From Streptomyces pseudovenezuelae (lineage in GTDB: Bacteria; Actinomycetota; Actinomycetes; Streptomycetales; Streptomycetaceae): 48,658 bases of DNA. Location: positions 134,796 through 183,453 of the forward strand of contig NZ_KQ948151.1 in assembly GCF_001513955.1 (NCBI RefSeq). The letters run 5' to 3'. The notes beneath the pieces were generated by a model. That model was given only the letters and a program-made list of their open reading frames with translations. It was not told where the DNA came from and searched no databases. Below are positions 1-8,274 of the stretch, piece after piece (position 1 is the first letter of the stretch; each line of letters opens with the position of its first letter). Made by a program: the position numbers and the translations under genes.

Positions 1-516
1 AGACGTTCTCCTTTTACGCGAGGCCGGAAGGCAGCCCGTTGGGCCGCCCTGGCGATGACCTTGAACGGAATGTATCGGACCCGGGCGGCGACGATCGCCC
101 GGCGCGAGCGGACTAAGCCGCCGGTCGAGCCCGGACGTGGCGGGCGGGGGCATTGCGGGACTCTGCATGGAATCCTCCTGCTGGGTTGGTAGCCGGGCCC
201 TGGACAGCCGCGGCCGCGCCCCAGCCGCGCGGCGGACGTCGGCGGCCCGAGAGACTCCTCCAGCTCGGCCCCCGCCGCGCCTGAGCCCGCCGACCACGGG
301 GGCCAGCGCAGCCACACCCCGCCGCCGAAAACACGTTGCCGTCCTTGGAGGCAGCCGCCAACCGTGCGGTCAGACGTTCACCGCACGGACCGTTGTCGCC
401 GCGACTGCCATTGCACCCCCGTCGGCGGCGCGCCTACGAAGCGCCCACAGCACGACGGTTTCGATGACCACCCCAGTGCCCTACGGAGCCCCCGTGTGCT
501 GTGTGCGTCCCTCCGC
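1..516. other. Gene-poor left edge
   Basis: No reading frame here has a recognisable protein family, a convincing start with ribosome site, or consistent coding character. The open frames seen on both strands look like high-GC chance frames. The left edge could hold the end of a gene outside the window, but nothing can be assigned. Confidence 0.5.
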
Positions 517-1506
517 CTACCGGTTGACGGACCGCATCCCTGCCTCGTCGTACCGCTCACCGGCCGCCTCGGGCATCTCCGCGTCGATGCGGGCCAGGTC
601 GTCCTTGGTCAGGTGGATGTCGACGGCGGCGGCGTTCTGCTCCAGGTAGGTGCGGCGCTTGGTGCCCGGGATCGGCACCAGGTCCTCGCCCTGGGCCAGC
701 ACCCAGGCGATGGCCAGCTGAGCCGGGGTCACGTCCTTCTCGGCGGCGATCTCCTTCACCTTCGCCGCCAGCCGCCGGTTCGCCTCCAGATTGGCGTCCT
801 GGAAGCGCGGGTTCTGGCGGCGCCAGTCGTTGGCGTCCAGGTCGTCCGGCGAGGTGAACCGCCCGGCGAGGAAGCCCCGGCCGAGGGGCGAATACGGGAC
901 GAAGCCGATACCCAGCTCCCTGCAGGCCGGCAGCACCTCGGCCTCCACATCCCGCGACCACAGCGAGTACTCGCTCTGCACGGCCGTGACCGGGTGCACG
1001 GCGTGCGCACGCCGGATGGTCCGGGCGCTCGCCTCGCTCAGCCCGATGTGGCGCACCTTGCCCTCGGCGACCAGTTCGCCCAGCGCGCCGACCGTCTCCT
1101 CGATGGGCACGTTCGGGTCGACCCGGTGCTGGTAGTACAGGTCGATGTAGTCGGTCCCCAGACGCGTCAGCGAGCCGTGGACGGAGCTCCGGACGTGTTC
1201 GGCCGAGCCGTCCTGCGGGCCGACCGTGCTGATGTCGCCCGGTACGGCGTCGTCCATCCGGTAGTTGAACTTCGTCGCGATCACATACTCCTCGCGGCGC
1301 CCCCGGATCGCCTCACCGACGAGGGACTCGTTGGTGAGCGGGCCGTACATCTGCGCGGTGTCGAGGAAATTCACCCCGAGGTCGAGGGCGTGCCGGATCG
1401 TCGCGACGCCCTCCTCCTCGTCGGCGGTTCCATAGAAGGCGGACATGCCCATGCACCCCAGGCCGATGGCCGATACCTGCAATTCCCGCAGACTACGCTT
1501 CTGCAT
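517..1506 (-). CDS. Aldo/keto reductase
   Basis: NADPH-dependent aldo/keto reductase of the AKR13/YakC-like type, predicted to be a cytoplasmic (beta/alpha)8 barrel reducing aldehydes or ketones. The 329-residue length is normal for the family. The glycine-rich start (IGLGCMGMS, about 14-22) is followed by the tetrad: Asp49 and Tyr54 in DTAQMY, Lys79 in VIATKF, and His127 in YYQHR. The cofactor loop PIPGTKR lies near the C-terminus. The frame stays open about 500 bases upstream, but family homology begins at MQKRSL, so the ATG at 1506 is chosen. It stands alone with no operon partner. The substrate cannot be inferred. Confidence 0.93.
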   Translation of the reverse strand: MQKRSLRELQVSAIGLGCMGMSAFYGTADEEEGVATIRHALDLGVNFLDTAQMYGPLTNESLVGEAIRGRREEYVIATKFNYRMDDAVPGDISTVGPQDGSAEHVRSSVHGSLTRLGTDYIDLYYQHRVDPNVPIEETVGALGELVAEGKVRHIGLSEASARTIRRAHAVHPVTAVQSEYSLWSRDVEAEVLPACRELGIGFVPYSPLGRGFLAGRFTSPDDLDANDWRRQNPRFQDANLEANRRLAAKVKEIAAEKDVTPAQLAIAWVLAQGEDLVPIPGTKRRTYLEQNAAAVDIHLTKDDLARIDAEMPEAAGERYDEAGMRSVNR

Positions 1507-2255
1507 GTTGTGTCCCAACCTTCCTTGCACGCTTGATCGTCCTCCAGGCGGCACGAAGTCTCCCGTCCATCCAGGCACAGCCGCCGTCACCCGGCATCCC
1601 GGGAGGAGCGGACGCTGAGACGGCCTCGTGCGCCGTTGCGTCCTCGACGCTATGACTTCGAGCGCACTCCATGGCAAGTGTGAGGCGAGAAGGGCCCGGC
1701 TGCTGGTTCCCTCCCAGACGATGGTGACCGTGGCCCCTCCGGGTGGCGCGCCTCCGGCGTGATGAGCCGACCCGACGGGGAGGAGTACCGGGCAGCGTGC
1801 ATCTCCTCGCGGTGTCGGGGCGAAACAGGGTGGAGAACGACGACCACAGAGGAGAGGGCTCGGATGCTTGTCTGCCGGCTTGTCGGAGGGGCTGTGGACC
1901 TGGTCTGTGGAGGCGTTGCCCCTTCGTGACCGTGGCCGGGCTCTCGTGGTCGCTCTTCTGGTCAGGTATCCGCAGGCGGCCGGTTGGGCGTAGGAGTCCG
2001 GGTCGTGGTTCACGGATCACCGATCACCGATCACCGATCACCGATCACCGATCACAACAGGATCGACGACATGTCGGCTCGTCAGCACCTGCGCCTACCT
2101 CCACCAGCGAGCCACACCTCAGGGCTCCCGAGTCGAAATGCCTCAACATCACCACTCGACCGGGCAGTCCGCGATGGGCGACGATCCGTCGTGATAGAGC
2201 GTGGATGTGTATGCGCGTCCCCACCCTCTGGTGAAGGCGGGGCTGGACTGGCTGT
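1507..2255. other. Intergenic region with tandem repeat
   Basis: About 750 bases with no supportable gene. The open frames are long antisense or upstream extensions without family signals. The only clear structure is the 7-bp tandem repeat at 2015-2055. A promoter for the reductase is expected just upstream of 1506 but none stands out. Confidence 0.5.
2015..2055. repeat. Tandem repeat, unit GATCACC (5.9 copies)
   Basis: Five perfect copies of GATCACC run from 2015 to 2049, followed by a sixth partial copy (GATCAC). Each unit holds a GATC. The 7-bp period would shift any reading frame, so it is not a peptide repeat. Confidence 0.95.
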
Positions 2256-2675
2256 TCAGGCCTGGTGTTCGGCGACGTCGTGTGCGGTGCGCAGGAAGCG
2301 TATCCAGCGGATGACTGCGGCCGGGCAGGTGCCCGCGGAGGCGAGGCGCAGGGCCTGGATCTGGCGGAGGATGTCCGGGTCCAGGTCGGTGGGCGGGCCG
2401 GCGAGGAGGTCCGGCCTGGCTGCTTCTGGATCGAGGAGGCGGGTGGCGTTGAGCCACAACGCCTCGCCCGTTTGCGGAGCTCGGGCTGAGTCGCGCTGTA
2501 CCTGATTCAAGGCGAGGCCCAGGACCGAGCCGGCGGTCTGGAGGAAGTCGTCGGCCGGCTCGCCCCAGGAAGCCAGCCGCTGTTCCTGGCGGCGCAGGGC
2601 GTCTGGGTGACTCAGGTGATCGTCGAGCAGGCGGCGGGCCCGGTTGATTTGGTCGCGCAGCCCAGCAGTGGGCAT
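2256..2675 (-). CDS. Small hypothetical protein, 139 aa
   Basis: Unrecognised protein of 139 residues, predicted soluble and helical, with no signal peptide or membrane segment. It is rich in Leu, Ala, Arg and Asp. A GGAAG ribosome site lies five bases before the ATG. The residue use looks like real Streptomyces protein (LLDDHLSHPDALRRQEQRL, then DPDILRQIQALRLAS), which favours a true gene over a shadow frame. It is divergent from the two-component genes at 2847 and shares the upstream region with them. No function is proposed. Confidence 0.6.
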   Translation of the reverse strand: MPTAGLRDQINRARRLLDDHLSHPDALRRQEQRLASWGEPADDFLQTAGSVLGLALNQVQRDSARAPQTGEALWLNATRLLDPEAARPDLLAGPPTDLDPDILRQIQALRLASAGTCPAAVIRWIRFLRTAHDVAEHQA

Positions 2676-2809
2676 CAGGGCTTCCGGCGCGGTGAGAGGA
2701 ACGTATGAGGCGCTGGAGGCGCCGCCTCACACACCGGGTATCACAGGCACTTGACGGTCAGTGTCCCACTGGCGGCGGCCCCGGACGAGGTGCTCCCTGA
2801 GGACACTTC

Positions 2810-2839
2810 CGACCTCCCGGCATCGGCGGTCGCTACGAT
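2810..2839 (+). promoter_or_regulatory. Leaderless promoter for the response regulator
   Basis: A TACGAT hexamer at 2834-2839 ends 7 bases before the GTG start at 2847, the spacing typical of leaderless Streptomyces transcripts. A weak -35 candidate (TCCGAC, 2810-2815) lies 18 bases upstream. No Shine-Dalgarno sequence precedes the GTG. Confidence 0.6.
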
Positions 2840-2846
2840 CTGCAGC

Positions 2847-3617
2847 GTGTGCGCAAACATTGTGATCGCCGAAGACGACGCGAAACAGGCCGAATTGGTG
2901 CGCCGCTACCTGGAGCACGAGGGTCACGCCGTCACGGTCGTCGAGGACGGGCGGACGGCTCTCGAGACGGTCCGGCACCAGGAACCCGACCTGGTCGTCC
3001 TCGACGTGATGATGCCCGGGGCCGACGGTCTCGACGTCGTACGGATCCTGCGCGCCGAACGCCGGGAGGTGCCGGTGCTGATGCTGACGGCCCGCAGCAC
3101 CGAGGACGATCTGCTGCTCGGCCTCGACCTCGGCGCCGACGACTACATGACCAAGCCGTTCAGTCCGCGTGAACTCACCGCTCGGGTAAGGACGTTGCTT
3201 CGCCGCAACCGACGCGGCCCCGACCCGGCTCCGGCGACCGTACCCGCCCCCGCTCCCGCCTCGGAGGCCGAAGCGGCCCTGGACGACGAGGTGTTGACGG
3301 TCGGCGCGCTCAGGGTCGATCCCTCGCGGCACGAGGTGTCGGTCGCCGGGACGCCCGTCGAGTGCACGCCCGGTGAGTTCCGTATCCTCGCGGCGATGGC
3401 GGCCGAGCCCGGCCGGGTCTTCACCAGGGCACGGCTCCTGGGCGAGCTGCACGGCTTCGACAAGTACATCAGCGGCCGGACCGTCGACGTGCACGTCATG
3501 AACCTGCGCAAGAAGATCGAGCGCGCCCCACGACGGCCCGCCCGCCTCATCACCGTCTTCGGCGTCGGCTACAAACTCACGGACCCCGCGAAGAACGTGC
3601 GCCATGCGTCATCCTGA
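2847..3617 (+). CDS. OmpR/PhoB-family response regulator
   Basis: DNA-binding response regulator, 256 residues. The receiver domain (about 2-118) has the acidic pair EDD near the start, phosphoacceptor Asp53 in VVLDVMMPG, a conserved Thr in MLTAR and Lys in TKPF. An Ala/Pro-rich linker (about 125-150) leads to a winged-helix Trans_reg_C domain ending in the usual GVGYKL. The frame is open to 2751, but the GTG at 2847 fits both family start and the leaderless promoter. The last codons overlap the kinase start at 3604 by 14 bases, so the two are translationally coupled. Its targets are probably the kinase operon and the secreted protein and sortase downstream; this is inferred from position. 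Confidence 0.95.
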   Translation: MCANIVIAEDDAKQAELVRRYLEHEGHAVTVVEDGRTALETVRHQEPDLVVLDVMMPGADGLDVVRILRAERREVPVLMLTARSTEDDLLLGLDLGADDYMTKPFSPRELTARVRTLLRRNRRGPDPAPATVPAPAPASEAEAALDDEVLTVGALRVDPSRHEVSVAGTPVECTPGEFRILAAMAAEPGRVFTRARLLGELHGFDKYISGRTVDVHVMNLRKKIERAPRRPARLITVFGVGYKLTDPAKNVRHASS

Positions 3618-5679
3618 CAGGGGAGGTGCGGCGGGGGCCGCCCGGCTGCCGCTGCGCAAGAGCCTGGCGGGGCGGCTGTTGACCGTGACGGCGCTGGTGG
3701 CCTCGTGCTCGGTCGCCGCGACCGCCTGGCTGGCCGTGCAGACGACCTCCGTCGCGATCCGCCAGGAGCAGGGGCAGAACCTCAAGTCCGACGCGAAGAT
3801 CTACAACACCCTCCTCGGCTACGCCGCCACCCACCCCGACTGGGACGGCGTCGACACCACCGTGCGGGATCTGGCCCAGGAGTCCGGGCGCCGGATCGTG
3901 CTCACCACGCCGGGCCGACGCCCGATCATGGACTCGGCCGACTCGCGCTCAGCGGGCGGTGGTTCGTCCGACGCTCTGCTCGCTCAGCAGGCCTCGGCGG
4001 TCGTGGATCCACGCTCCGTCGACACGGTGCTGGTGCCCGACGCGGCCAAGGCCGGCGCCGACCGCGTCGATCCACGGGCCGTGGGGCCCTTCCGGCTGTC
4101 CGCGAAGGAACACAACGCACTGCGGAAGGCCGCCGCCGGGAGGGTGGAGTGCCTCAGCCGGATGGGTATCGCCGCCGACGTCGTCGAGAGCCCAAGCGGA
4201 CGGCCCCGCGTCCAGTTCGTGAGCGACGAGACCGAGGGGGACACCGAGAGCGTCACCGACCGTGACATGGAAGCCAAGTGCTTCGCGTCCTACCCGGTCG
4301 GTCCCACCGCGACCGAGCGGAAGGCCCTGAGCGCCCTCAATCAACTGGCTGACGCCTGTCTGAAACGACAGGGTCGCACCGCCGTGAAACTGAACCTGGA
4401 CCTGTCCTGGGACCGGAGTTACGCATACCGGCGGGACGACGCGGTCTCCGCCGCCGCGGACGGCCTCAGCGATCGGGAGGCGAAGGCCCTGGCCGCCAAG
4501 AAGGCGGAGGACGCCGCGACGGCCGAACGCAAAGCGGCTTCCGGCGGCGCACTCGACTACGCCCCCGCCGAGATCCGCGACAGCGCGTACGACCGGGCCG
4601 TGGCCAACTGTGTCGCAAGCGCCCGCCGGGAACAGCTCACGGGCTACGTCGCCGAGCCCGCACTCCTGTTCATCGACGGCCCCGGTGCCGCCGGCGTGCC
4701 CGGCTTCGACCTCTCCCCCGCCAACACCGCACGCATCGCCGGTGTCACCGCCCTGGTCCTCGCCCTCACCGTCGGCGCCTCGGTGCTCGCCGGAGCCAGG
4801 CTCGTACGTCCGTTGCACGCGCTCACCGGCGCCGCCCAGCGCATGCGGGAGGGCCTGGACGCGACGCCGGTGCCCGTGCCCGTCGTCTCCGACAATGAGA
4901 TCGGACGGCTGACGGCGGCCTTCAACGACATGGCCGCGCACCGGGCCCGCCTGGAGGAGCAGCGCAAGGTCATGGTCAGCGATGTCGCCCATGAGCTGCG
5001 AACGCCGCTGAGCAACATCCGGGGCTGGCTGGAGGCGGCCCACGACGGCCTGGCCGTGCCGGACCCCGCGTTCGTCTCCTCGCTCCTGGAGGAGGCGGTG
5101 CAGCTCCAGCACCTCATCAACGACCTCCAGGACCTGGGCGCGGCCGACGCGGGCGCCTTGCGGCTGCACCGGAAGCCGGTACGGATCGACGAGCTGCTCG
5201 GCCAGGTCGCCGCCGCGCACCAGGGGTTGGCCGAGACGGCGGGCGTCACCCTCACGGTCCTGGCACCGGCGCCGGGCACCCCTCACCCACCGCTCCTCGA
5301 CGCCGACCCCGTACGGCTGCGGCAGGCCGTCAGCAACCTGCTCTCCAACGCGGTGCGCCACACCCCGGCCGGCGGCACGGTGACCCTGCGCCGGTACGTC
5401 ACCGACCCGGGGGACGAGCTCGCCGTGGAGGTGTCCGACACCGGCAGTGGCATTCCGGCGGGCGACCTCCCGTACGTGTTCGACCGTTTCTGGCGGGCGG
5501 AGAAGTCCCGCAACCGCAGCACCGGCGGCAGCGGCCTCGGCCTGGCGATCGTCCTCAAGCTCACCGAGGCCCACGGCGGCACGGTGGACGTGGCGAGCAC
5601 CGAGGGGAAGGGGGCCACCTTCACCCTGCGGCTGCCGACAGCCGAGTCACGGAAGCCGGAGGACACCGGTCGACCCTGA
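3604..5679 (+). CDS. Sensor histidine kinase with large extracytoplasmic domain
   Basis: Membrane histidine kinase of 691 residues, partner of the overlapping response regulator. TM1 is about 22-45, an unusually long external domain spans about 46-376, and TM2 is about 379-400. HAMP, dimerisation and ATPase domains follow. His463 lies in the H-box VAHELRTPLSN; the N-box Asn is about residue 582 (NLLSNAVRH), then DTGSGIP and GSGLGL. Typical kinases of this class have sensors of 100-150 residues. This one holds several Cys residues (in VECLS, AKCFA, DACLK and ANCVA contexts) and a Lys/Ala/Glu-rich helix at about 289-315. That helix resembles the secreted protein encoded next. The signal is unknown; an envelope state is a reasonable inference. 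Confidence 0.95.
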   Translation: MRHPDRGGAAGAARLPLRKSLAGRLLTVTALVASCSVAATAWLAVQTTSVAIRQEQGQNLKSDAKIYNTLLGYAATHPDWDGVDTTVRDLAQESGRRIVLTTPGRRPIMDSADSRSAGGGSSDALLAQQASAVVDPRSVDTVLVPDAAKAGADRVDPRAVGPFRLSAKEHNALRKAAAGRVECLSRMGIAADVVESPSGRPRVQFVSDETEGDTESVTDRDMEAKCFASYPVGPTATERKALSALNQLADACLKRQGRTAVKLNLDLSWDRSYAYRRDDAVSAAADGLSDREAKALAAKKAEDAATAERKAASGGALDYAPAEIRDSAYDRAVANCVASARREQLTGYVAEPALLFIDGPGAAGVPGFDLSPANTARIAGVTALVLALTVGASVLAGARLVRPLHALTGAAQRMREGLDATPVPVPVVSDNEIGRLTAAFNDMAAHRARLEEQRKVMVSDVAHELRTPLSNIRGWLEAAHDGLAVPDPAFVSSLLEEAVQLQHLINDLQDLGAADAGALRLHRKPVRIDELLGQVAAAHQGLAETAGVTLTVLAPAPGTPHPPLLDADPVRLRQAVSNLLSNAVRHTPAGGTVTLRRYVTDPGDELAVEVSDTGSGIPAGDLPYVFDRFWRAEKSRNRSTGGSGLGLAIVLKLTEAHGGTVDVASTEGKGATFTLRLPTAESRKPEDTGRP

Positions 5680-5802
5680 TGGGATGACGACAGCGCTCTG
5701 ACAGTTTTCTCACAAGTGGCCGTCAGGGTGAAGCCATGCCCGGAACCTGGTGCGGATCGGCAACCAGGAACGACCAAGCCGGGCTGGAACTGGAGCCCTC
5801 AC

Positions 5803-6195
5803 ATGTCCCGCCGTCTCACCCTGCGCCCGCTGCATGTCGCTGTCCTGACCGGCGTCGCGGCCGGCGCGCTGCTCGTCCCGGCCACCGCGGCCTTCGCCAC
5901 CGACGCGACTCCGTCGCCGCGCGCGACCGACTCGACCCCGGCCGACAAGGAGGCCCTGGCGAAGAAGAAGGCCGAGGACGCCAGGACGCTCAAGGAGGCC
6001 GAGGCCCGGAAGGCCGCCGAAGCCCAGAAGACCGGAGGCAAGGACTATCCGCGTGGCGGTGTCGCCGCGGGCGAGGCCCCTGCCCAGGACGACAACACCG
6101 GCACGCTGATCGGTTCGGCCACCGGCGCGCTGCTGCTCGCGGGCGCCGGCACCTACGTACTGCGCCGCCGCACCACCGCCCGCCGCGAAGGCTGA
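5803..6195 (+). CDS. Secreted, C-terminally anchored Lys/Ala/Glu-rich protein
   Basis: A 130-residue exported protein of no known family. It has a Sec signal (about 1-32, cleavage near AAFATD), then a Lys/Ala/Glu helix (about 45-80), a Gly/Pro-rich stretch, a hydrophobic segment (about 100-120) and an Arg-rich tail (RRRTTARRE). This is the layout of a sortase substrate, but there is no LPxTG-like pentapeptide before the last segment, so it may simply be membrane-anchored. The ATG at 5803 has GGAG seven bases upstream; longer frame extension to 5716 lacks this. It lies between the kinase and the sortase-like gene and probably works with them at the envelope. Confidence 0.8.
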   Translation: MSRRLTLRPLHVAVLTGVAAGALLVPATAAFATDATPSPRATDSTPADKEALAKKKAEDARTLKEAEARKAAEAQKTGGKDYPRGGVAAGEAPAQDDNTGTLIGSATGALLLAGAGTYVLRRRTTARREG

Positions 6196-6254
6196 CCCGG
6201 CAGCACGACCTCTCGTACGACACGGTGGCGCAGCCCTTCACCAGGCGGCGCCCT

Positions 6255-6920
6255 GTGCGTTCCGGCGAACCCTCGCACCCTGTTCTGGAGCCCGAGTTGC
6301 CCCCTGCACACCGTCCGGCCCTGTCCCGGGCCCACCTCACGACCCTCACCCTGTTGACCCTCGTCACCCTGCTCACCGGCTGTTCGTCCGGCCCCGACCC
6401 GACGGTCCGGGTCGCCCCCACCGCCCCCACCGCCGCGTCGGGCGCTCCGAAGTCCGAGCGGCCCGCGGCCGACGCTCCGGCGGCCCCTGCCGAGGTGGCC
6501 GTTCCCTCCGTGGGGATCACCAGTTCGCTGATGGAGTTGGGCCTCAACAAGGACCGGACGGTCCAGGTCCCGCCTGCCGAGGAAGGGATGACCGCGGGCT
6601 GGTACACGGGCGGTGCGGTGCCCGGTCAGATCGGCGCGGCCGTCATCATCGGCCACAACGACACCCGCTTCGGCGAGGCCGTCTTCCACGACCTGAAGAA
6701 GATCAAGGAGGGTGCGGACATCACCGTCACCGACAAGACGGGAAAAGCCCTCCACTTCACCGTCACGGCCACGGAGAGCGTCGCCAAGAACGCCTTCCCG
6801 ACGGAGAAGGTCTACGGGCCGACCCAGGAACGTGCTCTACGGCTCATCACGTGCGACGGCGACTTCGATGCGCAGGGACACCCTGTCGACAACCTCATCG
6901 TGTACGCGACAGCGAGCTGA
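6255..6920 (+). CDS. Class F-like sortase, possible lipoprotein
   Basis: Sortase-family protein of 221 residues with the GTG at 6255 as start. The N-terminus carries a hydrophobic stretch ending in a lipobox-like LLTGC (Cys43), then an Ala/Pro-rich linker (about 50-82). The catalytic domain (about 83-221) has His134 in IIGHND and Cys200 in LITC. The canonical active-site Arg is not obvious: the segment before DNLIVYA reads GHPV, where an Arg might be expected. The frame is open far upstream but overlaps the preceding gene, so the short start is preferred. It follows the secreted anchored protein by 59 bases and is probably co-transcribed. Class F sortases are typical of actinobacteria. Confidence 0.87.
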   Translation: MRSGEPSHPVLEPELPPAHRPALSRAHLTTLTLLTLVTLLTGCSSGPDPTVRVAPTAPTAASGAPKSERPAADAPAAPAEVAVPSVGITSSLMELGLNKDRTVQVPPAEEGMTAGWYTGGAVPGQIGAAVIIGHNDTRFGEAVFHDLKKIKEGADITVTDKTGKALHFTVTATESVAKNAFPTEKVYGPTQERALRLITCDGDFDAQGHPVDNLIVYATAS

Positions 6921-6929
6921 GGGCCGTAG

Positions 6930-7148
6930 GCGTGTCCGTTTCGCCCTGTCGTCACGAGTGACGTCCGCGGCTCGGTCGTCAGCGGCCGGTTCCAGGAGCG
7001 CGCCGCCGAACGGTCGGTAAGCGTCAGTCACGGCGAGGCGAGCCGCCGCCGCGACTGCCTGGCGGCCGTCATCGCTCTCGCCTGCGCCGCCGGCGACCAC
7101 CGCCGGGCGATGTGGATGCGCGGCGACGCCGTCCTCAAGAACTCCTAA
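6930..7148 (+). pseudogene. Unidentified coding-like fragment
   Basis: An open frame with coding character and no usable start codon, ending at the TAA at 7146-7148. Its last part reads like real protein (AAVIALACAAGDHRRAMWMRGDAVL). It is in the same frame as the sortase but separated from it by two stops. The family is not recognised. It is most likely the 3' end of a lost gene. Confidence 0.3.
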
Positions 7149-7831
7149 CGAGAAGCCTCTTCGGCGGTCTGTGGGTCCTCGTCTCTCGGTCCGGTGGCAT
7201 AGGCCAGCGGGGGTGCGATGGCTTGGGCATCGGCTCCCTCGCCGACCCACAGCCCGATGAAGAGTGCCGCGGTCGCTTCCAGGAGTCCCGCTCGTTCGAG
7301 AGAGCCGCCAGCCACGGGTTCGCAGCCGACATGCCGCACCAACTGGTGCACAAGTGCGAGAGCCGTTTCGTCGTCGCCGCAGACCGGAACAGCCAGTCGC
7401 CGCCGGTCAAAGATGGGCGGCGACATACGCCACACGTCCTCGTGGCAGAGATTGAACGCCTTGACCACATGCGATCCCGGTGCCGCCGCGGCCAGTTGCT
7501 GTGCGGCCGAGAGGCCGCTCCGGGTCAGCAGACGGAAGCCCGGGCCGACCGGATTGGAACAGTCGATCAGCACTTTGCCGTCCAGGACCGCTTGCAGTTC
7601 TCGCACCACGCTCGTCCCTGCGCCGAAGGGCAGCGCGGACAGCACCACCTCACCGAACTCGGCCGCCGCACGCAGACTGGCGGGCTTCGCGCTGCTTCCG
7701 AGGCGCGTCGCGAGCCGCTCCGCCTTGTGCATGTCCCGTCCTCCGACGGCCACGTCGTGGCCGGACCGGACCCAGTGCGTGGCGAGCGCGTCCGCCATGT
7801 TGCCTGTGCCCAGTACGCCGATTCTCATCAC
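7145..7831 (-). CDS. NADPH-dependent F420 reductase-like oxidoreductase
   Basis: NAD(P)-binding protein of 228 residues, similar to F420-dependent NADP reductase and NADP oxidoreductases (F420_oxidored family). The Rossmann start is MRIGVLGTGNMADALA, followed by GGRD at the expected cofactor-ribose position. The central region has the pattern KVLIDCSNPVGPGF and SHVVKAFN, characteristic of this group. The start is either the GTG at 7831 or the ATG at 7828, behind GGGAGGG. It is divergent from the HxlR-type regulator at 7903, with a shared 70-base promoter region. The substrate is unknown. Confidence 0.85.
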   Translation of the reverse strand: MMRIGVLGTGNMADALATHWVRSGHDVAVGGRDMHKAERLATRLGSSAKPASLRAAAEFGEVVLSALPFGAGTSVVRELQAVLDGKVLIDCSNPVGPGFRLLTRSGLSAAQQLAAAAPGSHVVKAFNLCHEDVWRMSPPIFDRRRLAVPVCGDDETALALVHQLVRHVGCEPVAGGSLERAGLLEATAALFIGLWVGEGADAQAIAPPLAYATGPRDEDPQTAEEASR

Positions 7832-7902
7832 ACATTCCCTCCCAGGGCCTGTTCAGCTCGTTCGCAAAGACGCTAGAGGGTCTGTCAGGCACCATTTGGT
7901 AC

Positions 7903-8274
7903 GTGACGACCGACGCCTTCCTCGCCGACTGCCGCGCACGCCTGGCCTTCGACCTCCTGTCCAACACCTGGAACGCCGTGGTGCTCTGGGCCCTGCGCGA
8001 CGGTCCCAGGCGTCCGGTCGAACTACGCGAGCAGATCGGGGGGATCAGCTCCAAGGTCCTCACCGAGACGCTGCGGCGCTTGCAGTCCAACGGACTGGTG
8101 GACCGGCGGGCGCACCCTGGAGCGCCCCCGCGCGTTGAGTACCAACTCACAGCCCTGGGACGGACTTTGCTGGCACCCATCGACGTTGTGGGAGCCTGGG
8201 GCTTCGAACATGGTGATGAGGTCATGGCAGCCCAGGAAGCCGAATGCACCGCCCCCCAGCGCCCTTCGGAGTGA
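7903..8274 (+). CDS. HxlR-family transcriptional regulator
   Basis: Winged-helix regulator of 123 residues. The typical HxlR core is present: WNAVVLWALRDGPRRPVEL, then ISSKVLTETLRRLQSNGLV and the wing PPRVEYQLTALG. There is no clear N-terminal redox Cys of the CPV type, but a Cys lies at residue 10 (FLADCRARL). The start is the GTG at 7903; no good Shine-Dalgarno site is visible. It probably controls the divergent NADP reductase gene. The 3' end runs up to the IS5 relic, so the last residues may be altered. Confidence 0.88.
   Translation: MTTDAFLADCRARLAFDLLSNTWNAVVLWALRDGPRRPVELREQIGGISSKVLTETLRRLQSNGLVDRRAHPGAPPRVEYQLTALGRTLLAPIDVVGAWGFEHGDEVMAAQEAECTAPQRPSE

Noticed and set aside
364..1536. 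390-residue plus-strand open frame opposite the aldo/keto reductase
   Set aside because: It is antisense to a clear reductase and follows from G/C-ending codons; no family features.
3949..5574. 541-residue minus-strand open frame opposite the kinase
   Set aside because: Antisense shadow; composition is Gly/Arg/Val-rich with no motifs.
5803..6195. LPxTG sortase substrate
   Set aside because: Layout fits, but no LPxTG-like motif precedes the last hydrophobic segment, so the claim is limited to membrane anchoring.
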